DNA of 64,000 nucleotides from Pipra filicauda (Eukaryota; Chordata; Aves; Passeriformes; Pipridae), in NCBI RefSeq assembly GCF_003945595.2, contig NW_024104107.1, forward strand, positions 1,116,001 to 1,180,000, read 5' to 3'. Below are positions 25,370-36,085 of this stretch, one piece after another. The notes under the pieces were generated by a model that saw nothing but the letters and a program-made list of their open reading frames with translations, was not told where the DNA came from and did no database searches. The first letter of the stretch is position 1. Each line of letters starts with the position of its first letter. The position numbers and the translations under genes were made by a program.

Positions 25370-25690
25370 GCACAAGTTAAAGACACCTCACCCCTTGCTT
25401 TTTCAATTAGCGTTTCTAAAGGCCTTCTGGATCGGTAGATGGACAGGGCTATTGAAATGCCATGTTTTATTAGGAATTGATCTCCTGTTAATGGGCTTTA
25501 GGCAAATTAGAACAGATTATTTTACTAGAAAGCAGAGGCAAATGGGAGGAACATGGAGTGTCACCGGCCCCTTCCCTGTCTTTGATCGATAGAGCTACAC
25601 CATGGAACCCGGATCAATGGGAAAGCAGGAATAGATGATCATCATAACAGCCTGACATTAGATCATGCACCTCCCGCTGTGTCTTTGCCC
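25370..25690. promoter_or_regulatory. Candidate conserved non-coding block
   Basis: Unique sequence with TCAATTAGCGTTTC, TTTTATTAGGAATTGATC, CTGTTAATGGGC and GCAAATTAGAAC, a cluster of homeobox-type cores without any repeat. Confidence 0.25.
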
Positions 25691-26782
25691 CTTCTCTATG
25701 CCAGGAACAGCAGCCAGCAGTCCCAGTGTCCACTGGGGAACATTAAGTTCATAAACCAGGGAGGAACCGATATTGGAAAAGCAATGAGGTATTAGCAGCC
25801 CCTGTGCAGTCGTAAGGCTGGGGCTGGGCACTGCTCAGAGCACCCTGGACTGATGTGCTGGACTCCAGGGCTGCTTGGAGCTCCTGGAAATGCTGTTTGT
25901 AGATCCTTAATCCAACAGTGAGGAATAATAGTGGGGATTTCAGGGAGATGCCCTGCAGGAAGGATAGGCAGAGATGATAAAGGAAGGATGCCTCAGGGCC
26001 TGGGAAGGGCAAAGCTTGTCCTCCCAGGTCTGGCTCTCCCTGCCCCAAAACATTGTTCCTCCTCTCCAAGGCAGTGCCACAGCTGTGGCTGCTCCCTTGC
26101 ACCCAGGCAGAGGAAGCAGGGCTCGATTCAGTGACCCGAAAGATTTTTCCTTGGAAAACCACCCTGGCAATGTTCCTGGCAGCCATTTAATCACCTCCTT
26201 TGGGAACTGGGGCAATTTCATGGCCAAAATAAACCACCAGCACGCCTCGAGCTGGAGCTGCTGGAGCACCGGCTGGAAGCGCTGGGGCAGGAGATGATGA
26301 ATTCCCTTTTAACTTCATCAGCCCAGAGGCTGCTGACGCTGCACAAAGGCAGAGTGGTGGGGAGGGAAGGGTTGGCCATGGTTCACCAAGCTCCTCTTCT
26401 GCTTACTTATTCATTTAATTATTTGTAATGACCATCATCCACCCGGCGTCTGCTCCTGCTGCCCTGCCCAGCTGGGCATCGAGATCCTGCTCCCAGCCAC
26501 GCTCTCACCAGCCCTGCATGGTTTTCAAGGGCTTTATACAGAGATGTTAATTGAAGGGGGTCTTGTGTTGACTCTGGTGGGCCAGGAATGATGGTCTGGG
26601 AAGGAGGTGGTGGTTTTAGCGGAGTAGGAAACAGCTGAGCCCAGTTGGCACAGTGGGAATGATCCATTTTTTTTGCTGCCGGAGAGCAGTGCAAGCTGCT
26701 CAGAAAATAAAATAGAAGTGAGGTAGTAGCAGGAGTTTGGGTTTAGGGATGTGTTTCTGAAGCGAGTCTGAAGATAATTTTG
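25691..26782. other. Unique intronic stretch
   Basis: No repeat or splice-flanked coding frame recognised. Confidence 0.5.
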
Positions 26783-26898
26783 AAGGGACACCTTCCACTA
26801 GCCCAGGCTGCTCCAAGCCCTATCCAACCTGGCCTTGAACACTTCCAGGGATGGGGTGTATAAAATCCCTCTGAGCAACCTGTGCCAGTGCCTTTTTC
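26783..26898 (-). mobile_element. CR1 LINE internal fragment lacking its 3' tail
   Basis: It begins at AGGGACACCTTCCACTAGCC, so the terminal ATAGAATC part is absent, and runs to CAACCTGTGCCAGTGCC. Loss of the tail suggests a deletion after insertion. Confidence 0.92.
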
Positions 26899-27549
26899 TT
26901 GATTAAACCAAAACTGGATGATGTTAACGTGCTCCAAACATCGATTCAGTCAATAGGATCAGGCTTTGACAGGTCTGAAGTAAAGCTCCTGAAGTACATT
27001 TGATGTGGATGGATTTTTAGCAGGAAGTGCCCCATTACAGGGAGGAATAATATGATAGCAGAGGTACATGTTCCTGTCAGACCATAGGACAGGATTGATG
27101 TTCCAGTCTGGAAGGCAGGTGTTTCTGTGGCTCTGGTCAGCTTAAAGATATTTTCTTTTTGCCCTAATCATGGTTTATCTTCCAGCAAAGGCACTAAGTT
27201 CTTGCTACCACCAATTCCTTCTTTGTCCTCCAACCCCACTGCTCTTTCTCTGACCGTTTTGAGTCCATCCCCATGATTTGGAGCGGGGTATTGTGTCCCT
27301 CTCTTCAACAACTATATGATCCCAACCTCCAAACCCCATCTCCTTCTTAGTGTCATTGAGGCATCTGTCACCAACTTGATGGGGAAACTGTGCTCAAGCA
27401 TCACCCTCCCATGGATCCCTCAGCCGCTGAGGAGACCCAGATAACACTGAAAAGCACCAGTCGAGTGTCCAGTCATCTCCCAGACCCACGGGCTGCTTGC
27501 CAGGATGCCTGTGGGTCTAGCCATGACCAGGGTGGGAGCTCAGAGAAGG
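26899..27549. other. Unique intronic stretch
   Basis: Nothing recognised. Confidence 0.45.
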
Positions 27550-27840
27550 CCAGAGCCTGTGTCTTTAAAGATTAATAGTGTTGTTTGCTCATTAAGGGGA
27601 TCGTTTTGAAGTCAGCGCTCGCCAGAACATTCGAGTGCAAGCATCTGTTTGCTACTGGGAGAGGATATTTATTGTCTGATACTTCAATGGATGTAAATAA
27701 ACAGCCCAGGCCTAGATAATGTTCAGACAAACAAACAAACAGCTGCCAGAATGGGTCCCCTGGTAGCTGACCTTCGGGAAGCATCATGCTGATGTTTTAA
27801 TAGCAGCTGGCTTTGCAGAGCCGAGCCCGGCGAGCGGAGC
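27550..27840. promoter_or_regulatory. Candidate conserved non-coding block
   Basis: GATTAATAGTG, CTCATTAAGGGGATCG, GATGTAAATAAACAGCCC (forkhead-like GTAAATAAACA), a (CAAA)n run near 27725-27741 and a CpG-rich edge at 27820-27840. Unique sequence. Confidence 0.25.
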
Positions 27841-28900
27841 CTTCCAGGAAGCAGGATTAATGCTGGTCCCCGGGAACTCCCACGTGTGCGTTGGGTTAAA
27901 TGAGGGCAGGGCAGCTCGGGGTGCTGAGCTGAGCAGCTTGGGGTCCAAGGAGCCAAGACAGACGTTTAGGCAGCGGGAGCAGGTGGGTGATCCTGTGGTG
28001 GAGGTGACGAGGGTGTTTGTGGATCAGTGTGCACGCAGCTGGTAGTGGAGGCTGGATCAGACTGAGCATTTTGAGATTTGTTTGTGGTCCTGGAGCCCCT
28101 CCATCGCTTCTTGCTCCCCTCCCTCTTGCCTTGCAGAGGTGCTCGTGGTTCACAGGTTCTTTCAAGGAGCAATCCCAAATGGACTGTCAGTCAGGCTCTC
28201 ATCCCACAGCCTAATAAGATCATCTTGAATATAAGAACGCCTATATTTCAGTCAAACTCTATCCATCCCAGCACCCAGCTCCATGTGGGGCTTGTGGCTG
28301 ATGCCAGCAGAGAAGAGCAGGAACAGAGCAAATGGCTGGTGTGTGCTTCAAATTCCCTGCAATTGGGAACTTGGGGAGCTTCCCAAGCAGAGACTGTGTC
28401 TGTGTTCTTGACTTTAGTGATGATCACCTGATGAGAATCTTCTCATTTCACCTTCACAGGCTCTTCTTTTGATTTTCTTTTTGCTACCCTGGTTCTAGTG
28501 GGAGCCTTGGAGCCAGGAATAAATCTCTCTTAAGGAGTAACTGTTGTTGTGTTGTCTGATGCTCAGGACTGTGAAGAATGTGCTGGAAACTTGGAGATCC
28601 TTTGGGCTCCGTGCCTGGGGTCCAACATAAAAAAGACAGAGTTTAAGGCAGGTAAAGATTTGAGTTAAAGGCCAGACTCCTGGCTGCAGTCTCCCATAAT
28701 CACCTCATTGCTGGCTCAGGGCTTGCACGGTCTGTGCAGTGTGGGTTGATGTCTGCCAGATTTTCTGGCCTTTTTCTCAATTCTCTTTTTCTTTTAGCTA
28801 CTAATTTTAACTAGGGAGAGAGGTTCTGCACTCACATGTGTGTGCATGAGCTCACTTGTGTGTGTTTGCACACGGATGGTGGAACGAACCCCTGTTCCTC
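27841..28900. other. Unique intronic stretch
   Basis: A TG-rich patch lies at about 28836-28868. No exon recognised. Confidence 0.45.
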
Positions 28901-28923
28901 CCTCCCTTCCTCCCTCCCTCCCC
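28898..28923. repeat. (CCTC/CCTT)n pyrimidine tract
   Basis: Imperfect CCTCCCTCCCTTCC repeats ending in CCCC. Confidence 0.85.
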
Positions 28924-29020
28924 GTCGGCAAAATAATGACTTTTCAGGCAATTAGGCCGGCAATCGCTGTTAAATCACTTCCGAGGAGCTCTGTGTTCCT
29001 GGTGTGAAGCCTCTGCAATC
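28924..29020. promoter_or_regulatory. Candidate conserved non-coding block
   Basis: AAAATAATGAC, GGCAATTAGGCCGGCAATCG and GCTGTTAAATCAC in under 100 bp. It has unusual AT cores with CpGs and no repeat. Confidence 0.22.
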
Positions 29021-31310
29021 TTTTACCTGCACCAAAAGCAGGGGGGAGATCCCTGGGGGCTGTGCCTCCTGTCTCCATGGTTTGTTAACTCCAGCCGGCT
29101 GTTTCTCCAGCCTTGCCTCTTCCATCTCCCAGCTCTTTCCCCTCTAATGGGGCCCAGCAGAGGCTGAGGACGGTGTCTGAGCCCTGGGGTGATAATTGCC
29201 TGCTTACATATCTGGTGGCCTGCAGATCTGACCCCGATGATGCTGAAAAATCAAGGTCAAAGCAGCGAAGATGTGAGGTTTGTTTAGCACAGGGATCAGC
29301 AGAGGGTGAGGATGCTCTGACAGAGATGAGCAGCCACAAGGGACTGGGGGAGAGGCAGAGAGGAGACAGCACACAAAGCTCACTGACTGCTCCCTGATAG
29401 AGAGAACTTGGAGCTGGAGAGCCTCAGAGGGAAATGGGAAAGGCTCCTGCTGTGGGGGTATTTGAGCTGCCCAGGGCAGAGCCCCAGCAGGGAGACTCCT
29501 GTGCTCTCAACCTGCAGCCCTCTCCCTCTCCTTCCCTTGTCCTGACTGTCCTAAGGGGAATGACTCATCCTGAGCCTGTTGGCATCTTTGCCCTTGACCT
29601 CGTGGGTGATTCACATCCGTGTCCACTCCCAAGAATAAAGATTTGAAGGAGCTGAATTCACCCATGAGGGACCAGGGAAACGAGCCCTTTCCTCCCAGGT
29701 AGCCAGAGCCACTGGGAGGAAGGGATGCTCAGAGTTGGGCTTCAGGCCCTGACCTCTTTGTGTGTGGATGTTGAGACATGTGTCGCTGTCATCACCAGAT
29801 CCATCAAGATGACAAATGAACTGCAGACCCTCTGGTGTCATTTGACCAGCCCAACAGCCAGTGCCTGCACATGCACCCATGTCTGTGGAGGTTCATGGAT
29901 AGAACGTAGGATCTGAGCATTCCTGAGCACCCTCCGTAGCCTCTGCTGGCACAGGGAGCCCCTCTAACTCCTTTCTGCTTCATTTTCCTTGTCTTTCCTG
30001 GGGAAATCATATTTCTGTGTTGTCCCACAGCATCTGAGTAGATTGAGGAAAGGCAAAGATAAGAACCTGTAAATCCTTGCTGCCCTTTGCTCATACAGCC
30101 CTTCCAGACGCTTTGCCATTCCCTCTCTTCCTTTCTCTTTGACTTTCTAACACAGAAGACGATTCAGGCTCAGTTTCTTGGCTGAAAGGTTGATACAGAA
30201 GGAACAAGCTCAAGGACTGTGCCAGGGAACAGTGGGATCTGGTCTTGGTGCCATAAGTTCTCCACATTTTGTTATTCCCTTTGGATGGGAAGGGTGCTTT
30301 TTGCTCAGCTCCCAAACTGCACAAGTACAAACCAGGGACTGGGGAGCTTTGGTCAGGAAGGTATGGAGATCATGATGTAGAGCAAGATCATGATGTGGAG
30401 CAAGACCTACTACAACTTTGTTTCTTCTAGAAAAGGACACTGTGATGTTTGTGTTGCTACAGGGTAGAAGATTCTCAGAAAGTGAAAGGCAACACAGTGA
30501 AAACACAGTGAGGGAGATAAGGAATGTAGATGCATCTTGAAATGCTTGACTGTGGGGTCTGCTGCTGTAAAGAGCTTCACAAGATCCAGAAGGACTCCTG
30601 TGAATAGCTAGTTTATCCTGAATTGTTATATATCAAAAGGGATTGCAAACCTTCTCTGGCTGACTTTTGAACCCAACTCTAGAAATCGTTTTTAGACAGG
30701 TAAAGAAACCTCTGCCGTTTTCTGCGTTTTCTTCTGTATTCACTGGATCACAGTCAGGGATAGACTGGGAACTGTATGTCTTGTTCCTCCTCGTAATCCC
30801 AGTTATTGATGTTCCTAAGTGACACCCCGTTATGAGATGTGTCTGGAATCATAAGGTGCCATATTCGTGCAGGACCGATTTCAATATCTGATATGTGCAA
30901 TCAACAAGAGAAATAGTCTGTGTTGCATTGAACACTCTGCAATAATGTATTGCCTCGTGGAACATTAGCAAGAAGAGCAATAATATTATCTGAGTAGCAT
31001 TTGAGTGAGTCAGTCCTTCAGGCTCTTGTGTGTTTTTTATCTTTTTGCTCATCACCACCACAAATCCTTCCCTTGTGCCATCATTTTCGGAGTGGTAGAT
31101 TTGTCCAGGCAATGACAGCAGCACAGTGACAGTGCCAGATAATAGCAAGCAGGCCCTGGATTGTTCTCCAGTGCTCTTGTGCTGATGGAACCAGCAGAGG
31201 TGGTTAAATCTGCTTTATCCTTTCAGTGAAGAGGAAGGGAAAAGTCCACTTTGTGATGACAGTGGTAGTTGTCCAAAAAACCTGGACCACAATGCATTTC
31301 TCCAATGATT
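29021..31310. other. Unique intronic stretch
   Basis: It contains a tandem 18-bp duplication at 30368-30403. No exon seen. Confidence 0.45.
30368..30403. repeat. Tandem duplication, 18 bp x 2
   Basis: GATCATGATGTAGAGCAA followed at once by GATCATGATGTGGAGCAA, one difference. Confidence 0.9.
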
Positions 31311-31342
31311 ATTACGTACATATATTATAAATATATACATAT
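31311..31342. repeat. AT-rich tract at CR1 insertion point
   Basis: Alternating A/T sequence (ACATATATTATAAATATATA) directly before the CR1 at 31343. Confidence 0.8.
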
Positions 31343-31548
31343 TACTGTGAGGGTGGGGAGGCCCTGGCACAGGATGCTCAAAGGAGCTTTGGCTGCCCCA
31401 TCCCTGGAAGTGTTCAAGGCCAGGTTGGATGGGGCTTGGAGCAACCTTGTCTAGTGGAAAGTGTCCCTGCCCATGGCAGGGGGGTTGGAATTGGATGATC
31501 TTTAAGGTCCCTTCCAACCCAAACCATTCTGTGATTCTATGATTATTC
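31343..31548 (+). mobile_element. CR1 LINE fragment just upstream of the plexin exon
   Basis: It runs from ACTGTGAGGGTGGGGAGGCC to CCATTCTGTGATTCTATGAT. It ends 59 nt before the exon, in the same orientation as the gene, so only the essential acceptor signals separate it from coding sequence. Confidence 0.96.
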
Positions 31549-31574
31549 TACATTTTCAGTGGAAGGAGGAAAAA

Positions 31575-31607
31575 TACTCATGTTTTTTCCCTGCTTTTGT
31601 TTTTCAG
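31575..31607 (+). promoter_or_regulatory. 3' splice site of the plexin exon (branch point candidate, pyrimidine tract, AG)
   Basis: CTCAT at 31577-31581 gives a branch A at 31580, 28 nt before the exon. It is followed by a tract almost purely of T and C and then CAG. A second CAG at 31557-31559 lies 48 nt upstream and is discussed as a finding. Confidence 0.7.
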
Positions 31608-31739
31608 ATCCGTGTGGATGGCACCACCAAGAACACCCTGGAGTATGAGATTGTGCAGGTGGTGGACACTGGCCCCATCCTGAGGGACATGGCCTTCTCA
31701 GTGGACCACGAGCACCTCTACATCATGTCTGAGAAGCAG
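31608..31739 (+). CDS. PLXNA4: Internal exon of a plexin-A receptor, best match plexin-A4 (end of sema domain)
   Basis: Plexin-As are single-pass receptors for class 6 semaphorins and, with neuropilins, class 3 semaphorins; they steer axons through a cytoplasmic GAP domain. This exon is 132 nt, exactly 44 codons, phase 0 at both ends. It starts IRVDGT, has GPILRDMAFS in the middle and ends LYIMSEKQ. That matches the last strands of the sema propeller in plexin-As, directly before the PSI domain, which begins on the next exon (not in this window). The acceptor is a T-rich tract ending in CAG at 31607 and the donor is CAG|GTAAGA at 31739/31740. By memory of the family, the VQVVD...GP.LRDMAFS.DHE.LYIMSE pattern fits PLXNA4 at the same length without gaps, while PLXNA1, A2 and A3 differ more around LRDMAFS and LYIMSE. 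Several substitutions remain against the human form I recall, so the paralogue is less certain than the family. Confidence 0.8.
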
Positions 31740-31740
31740 G

Positions 31741-34677
31741 TAAGAAACTCCACCAGTCCATGGTGCTTTGAAAGCTTTTGGCTCCATCATTCTATGGATG
31801 TCAGGACTGCACGTGAAGTTCTGACAGTGATCACAGTTCCTACAAAGATGTGCTCTGTTGTTGATCTCATGGCTTTTCATGCTCAGAAACCATTGCATTT
31901 ATACACTGATGCAATATTTAGGGGCCAGGGGCAGAGAATTAAGAGGGCAGAAGCCACCCCCAGCGTTGCTTTGTGCAGTCCACGTCCTGCTGGCTGCATG
32001 ACAAGGAGCTGCTGCTGCATCTGCTGGTACCACACTGCTCTCCACCCCCACTCAAACTGTGGCTGCATCTGCCACAGACATGGAAAAGTGTAATGCTGAA
32101 TCATTTGGCTCCAAGTGGAGTGTTTGGAGAGGTTGGGGCCTCTTTGAGACGCAGTGATCAAGAGTGTAGGGTGCAGCCTGCCAGGGTGCAGGCCAAGTTT
32201 CATGTGATGTCCCTGTTGTGTTATTTGTGTTATTTTGCAAATGCTAACAGCCAGATCCCAGGGAAGGATCAATCTGGGTGTTCAGCATGGAAGTCTGGAT
32301 GATTTCAGCAGAATGCTTGGCCTTGAGAAGTTTGCTGTTGGGGTGGGAGGAGGAGGAACTACTTTTGCATGAAAAAATCCACTGTGTATAATTAGACTTG
32401 TGGACGTGCAGGGTCACTTGAGTTATTGTAACTGGTTTATTCAAAAATGCTCATGAGGGGCTCTAGCTCTGCAGAAATAAGGGGAGCAAAGAAGGACTGT
32501 GTTTGGGTGATGGCAGGTGCCCTACAGTGCTACTTCAGTGGAGGTCACCAGTCCAACTGAGACCCATACAGATGTTCCAGGATTCAATGAACCCCGGCCT
32601 TGGCCATGTAAGCGGCACCAAACATAAAACAGCCACCTGATATTCTCCTTATTGTCTTTATGGATGGCCTGGAGGACACCTGCCACCTTCAGAGCAGTGT
32701 GATTTCCTCCCAGTATCACCCAGTTCCCTAACACCAAGGTCCCCCCCAAGACGTGCTGGGTGCTCCCACCCTCTGACAGCACCAGTGGTCAACAGTCAGT
32801 GGCCTCAAGGATGGGGATGGGGCACAAAATCCCCTCTTCTCATCCACTCCTGTGGCAGTTTTACCACCCACAAATTCCTGCCTTAAAAAGGCCACGGTGA
32901 ACAACCATTTCCTCCTCACCTGCCACGTTTTTATAGACCTTCCTCATATCCTCCTCAGGTGGCTGTTTTCCAGACAGTGGCTAACAATGGAATTATTAAC
33001 CTTTACCTAAGATAAGAGGTATTTTCTCCTGGCCTGTAAGGCAGAGATATATGAGATTTTTGGGGCAGGTGTTCAAGAGGGTTGCTGTGATCCAAGGGCT
33101 CAGATGTGACAGGCTGGTAGTGCTTCTCCACATACACAGTAGGGAGGTTATATTTGCCAACCTATGAGTGTCATTTCTTCTGCTTGAACCATTTCATTTG
33201 AAGTGTTTTGTGCCTCTGTGATACCTCTGACCATTTCTCTCTACTGTGGATATTTATACCTAAAATTTGGTAAGGGGGGGGAGCAACTCTGTACATTCCT
33301 CCTCATCAAAGAGGCTGTGAGATGTCATCACTCAGGAGAACAGGACATGATGACAGGGCTGCGGTTGCTTTCCAGTCTGCTCCATTCTGGGCAAGAACTG
33401 AATGTCATCTCCAGTGCTGAAGTGAAAACAGTCCCAGTCACCTGCTGGGATGGGGTGGGAAGCTGGAGGCAGGTGATGCTTGAGGTCCTGTGAGGCTTCG
33501 GTCATGACACCGTTCCTTTTTCATGTCCTTTTACTGTGTGGGCCCTTTGTCTTCGTCTTCTGCATAGAATGGAATTCCTTGAGCATGTTGATATGGCAAT
33601 AACCAATCCACTGATTTCAAATTGCTCAGTGTCCTTTTTGTGCAGGTCCATTTGGCGCCAGGTCACCTCAGATACCACCCCTGGCTTTGTATAGCCCTTC
33701 AGATTTACAGAGACAAGATGTTTGGCTCCCTTGGGCTGGTTGGGCCCAGGAACTGTCTCAAATCTCTGTAGGAAAGGCCAGTGGGACAGCAATGTTCAAT
33801 GCCTCACTTCCTTAAAAAAACGAAATCTGGAACGAGAGGAGCAATTTGATTTTTCTCCAGAAAGTTCTATGAACATATTCTTGCTGACATGGTGACTACC
33901 TACACATCCCTGACCCTTAAACAGGAGTGGGTGCATTCTGTGATTGGCTAAAGCACAAGCTTAGGCAGGTTTTTATGGGGCCCCAGATTGTTGATGGAGC
34001 CCTGTAGAGAACTCAGGAACCCTGAGTCCCTGTGTGATTTATTCAATCATCTCCTCCCACCCTTCTTCGAAGCTCATGGGTGTCTCTGTGAGAGAGGTTA
34101 GTGAAAAGGGCAGGGACTGTTGTTATTTAAAACCTGATCCCATTTTGTGAAACACTCAATGCTACAGAAGCCTTTGCCCAAGTCTGATATTATCAGAGGC
34201 GTAGCAAGTGATGTGAGTGACAGAGCTGCCACCACAGCAGTGCAGTCACTGCCTGTGTGCTCATGATACAACACATTTCAAGTGCTTGAATGAATTAGCA
34301 TTTGCAGAGCCTTGGTGACTGAGAGTGGGTGCAGGGGTTGTACTGGAGTCAGGATTAGGAACAGCTTGGCCTTGGGGAGCAAATATCCCATCCACCCTAC
34401 AAGCCATGTCATACAGATCTTTTCATAACTGGATGAAGATCTGACTTATCAGAGGTTTTCACTGCCCACAGTGCTATTGTGAGGCCCTTGGAGATGAAGG
34501 ACAGGAGGGTGATGGCTTGACCTGACCTTTTTAAAGATAGACAGGCTCCAGGACTCGTCCCATCCCTGGGGAAGGAGGAGGTTTCTCCTGCCTCTGTCTG
34601 CTGGGCTCAACCCTGTCTGCATCCCAGAGATAAGAGTGGTTCTGTTGGCTGTATATTTGCTCCATTAAAAGCTGTTT
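31741..34677. other. Unique intronic stretch downstream of exon
   Basis: No repeat of note except a G8 run near 33274-33281. No second plexin exon seen. Confidence 0.5.
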
Positions 34678-35052
34678 TCATAGAATCATGGGATCATTAA
34701 GGTTGGGAAAGACCTCCAAGACTGTTAAGTCCAACCTTTGACCGAATACCACCATGCCCATTAAACCATATTGGGAAGTGCCACATCCACTCGCTTTTTG
34801 AACACTTCCAGGGATGGTGACTCCACCACCTCCCTGGGAAGTTTGTTATAACATCTGGCCACTCTTTCAATGAAGAAATTTTTCCCAGTATCCATCCTGA
34901 ACCTCCCCTGGTGCAACTTGAGGCCATTCCCTCTTGTCCTGTGACTGGTTGCCTGACAGGAGGGACCGACCTCCACCACACCACAACTTCCTTTCAGGTG
35001 GTTGTAAAGAGCAGTAAGGTGCCCTTGAGCCTCTTTTTCTCCAGGCTAAACA
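34678..35052 (-). mobile_element. CR1 LINE fragment, older subfamily, about 375 bp
   Basis: TCATAGAATCATGGGATCAT, GTTAAGTCCAACCTTTGACC, TTTTGAACACTTCCAGGG, TGAAGAAATTTTTCCCAGTA and CAGGCTAAACAGC. It keeps more of the element's body than most copies here. Confidence 0.96.
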
Positions 35053-35850
35053 GCTACTTTCATAGGATTTATGCTTCAAACTCTATGTTTTTTCCAGTCT
35101 TGGCTTCATCACTCACCAGTCCTCAACAAGAATAGAAGCCCCAGTGATAAAGCCAATTTCTCCAGCTTGTCCCAGTCCTATCGTGGCTCTGGCAGTCCCA
35201 GCAAGGCACCTTTAACCCAAAACACCTTCAAAAAGCTGTGACTATAAATCAGACTACAAGAAGCAGCTTTCTTGTGCTGCCAAAAACATATATATATATA
35301 TATATATCTCCCCTGACCTTTTTTAAGGTCAACTTCTGCATGGGAGCACTTTCCTCAGTGCACTTGGGGGTCCTTGGGTTGCACATGGGGGTTTTCATTG
35401 GGAGCTGAACTCCCTGGGCTGCAAAGGGAACAGGGAACCCAGCTCAGCCTTGTGGTCTGTGGCTGAAACAAGTTCTCCCTTGCAGCTCCTCTGAACATCA
35501 AGGGGTGACAAGCAGCCCTTGCCCACTATCAGCCATGAAGTGCTCTTGGGAGCAGGATGCAACAGCTTTTCACCATCACAGGGGCTCCATTATATAGAAA
35601 TACATATTTTATAGGAAGAGTGATTCAAAGAGAGAGGATTTGTCACTGAAACCCAGAGACAGAGTATATAAAGGTCTCATGATTTCACAGAGATGTGGCC
35701 ATGTGTGTGTTTTAGGTGTGAATGTGTGTTTCAAGTCCCTGTTGATGGAGCAGGGAAAGGTTGGAGCACACATGGGATCTGTCTTGATTTATCAGGAGAT
35801 CATCCACTTAGCTCCAGCCTTCACAAAGGCTCTGAGAGAGGTACAAGTCG
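35053..35850. other. Unique intronic stretch with (AT)n
   Basis: It holds the (AT)10 run at 35288-35307. Nothing else recognised. Confidence 0.5.
35288..35307. repeat. (AT)10 microsatellite
   Basis: Ten uninterrupted AT dinucleotides. Confidence 0.92.
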
Positions 35851-36085
35851 CTAGACCAGGTTGCTCCAAGCCCCATCCAGCCTGGCCTTGAACACTTCCA
35901 GGGATGGGGCAACCACAGTTTCTCCAGGAAACCTGTACCAGGGCCTCCTCACCCTCACAGGGAAGAATTTCTTCTTAATATCCAATCTAAACCTTCTCTC
36001 TTTCAGTTTGAAGCCATTCCCCCTTGTCCTGTCACTCCATGGCCTTGTAAACAGCTCCCCTCCAGATTTTTTACATCACTGGAGG
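35851..36085 (-). mobile_element. CR1 LINE internal fragment lacking its tail
   Basis: It starts at CTAGACCAGGTTGCTCC, then AACACTTCCAGGGATGGGG, TCTTCTTAATATCCAATC and CCCCCTTGTCCTGTCACTCC. The terminal ATAGAATC segment is missing. Confidence 0.95.

Larger units (their letters stand above)
1..31607 (+). other. Intron upstream of the plexin exon (5' end outside window)
   Basis: Inference: since the plexin exon is internal and no other plexin-like coding stretch was found upstream, this is the 3' part of one long intron. It ends with a possible branch point (CTCAT, A at 31580), a T-rich tract at 31581-31605 and AG at 31606-31607. It contains CR1 fragments, simple repeats and AT-rich blocks listed separately. 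Very short exons could have been missed. Confidence 0.6.

Noticed and set aside
26783..26898. Separate repeat family
   Set aside because: It is an ordinary CR1 lacking its 3' tail.
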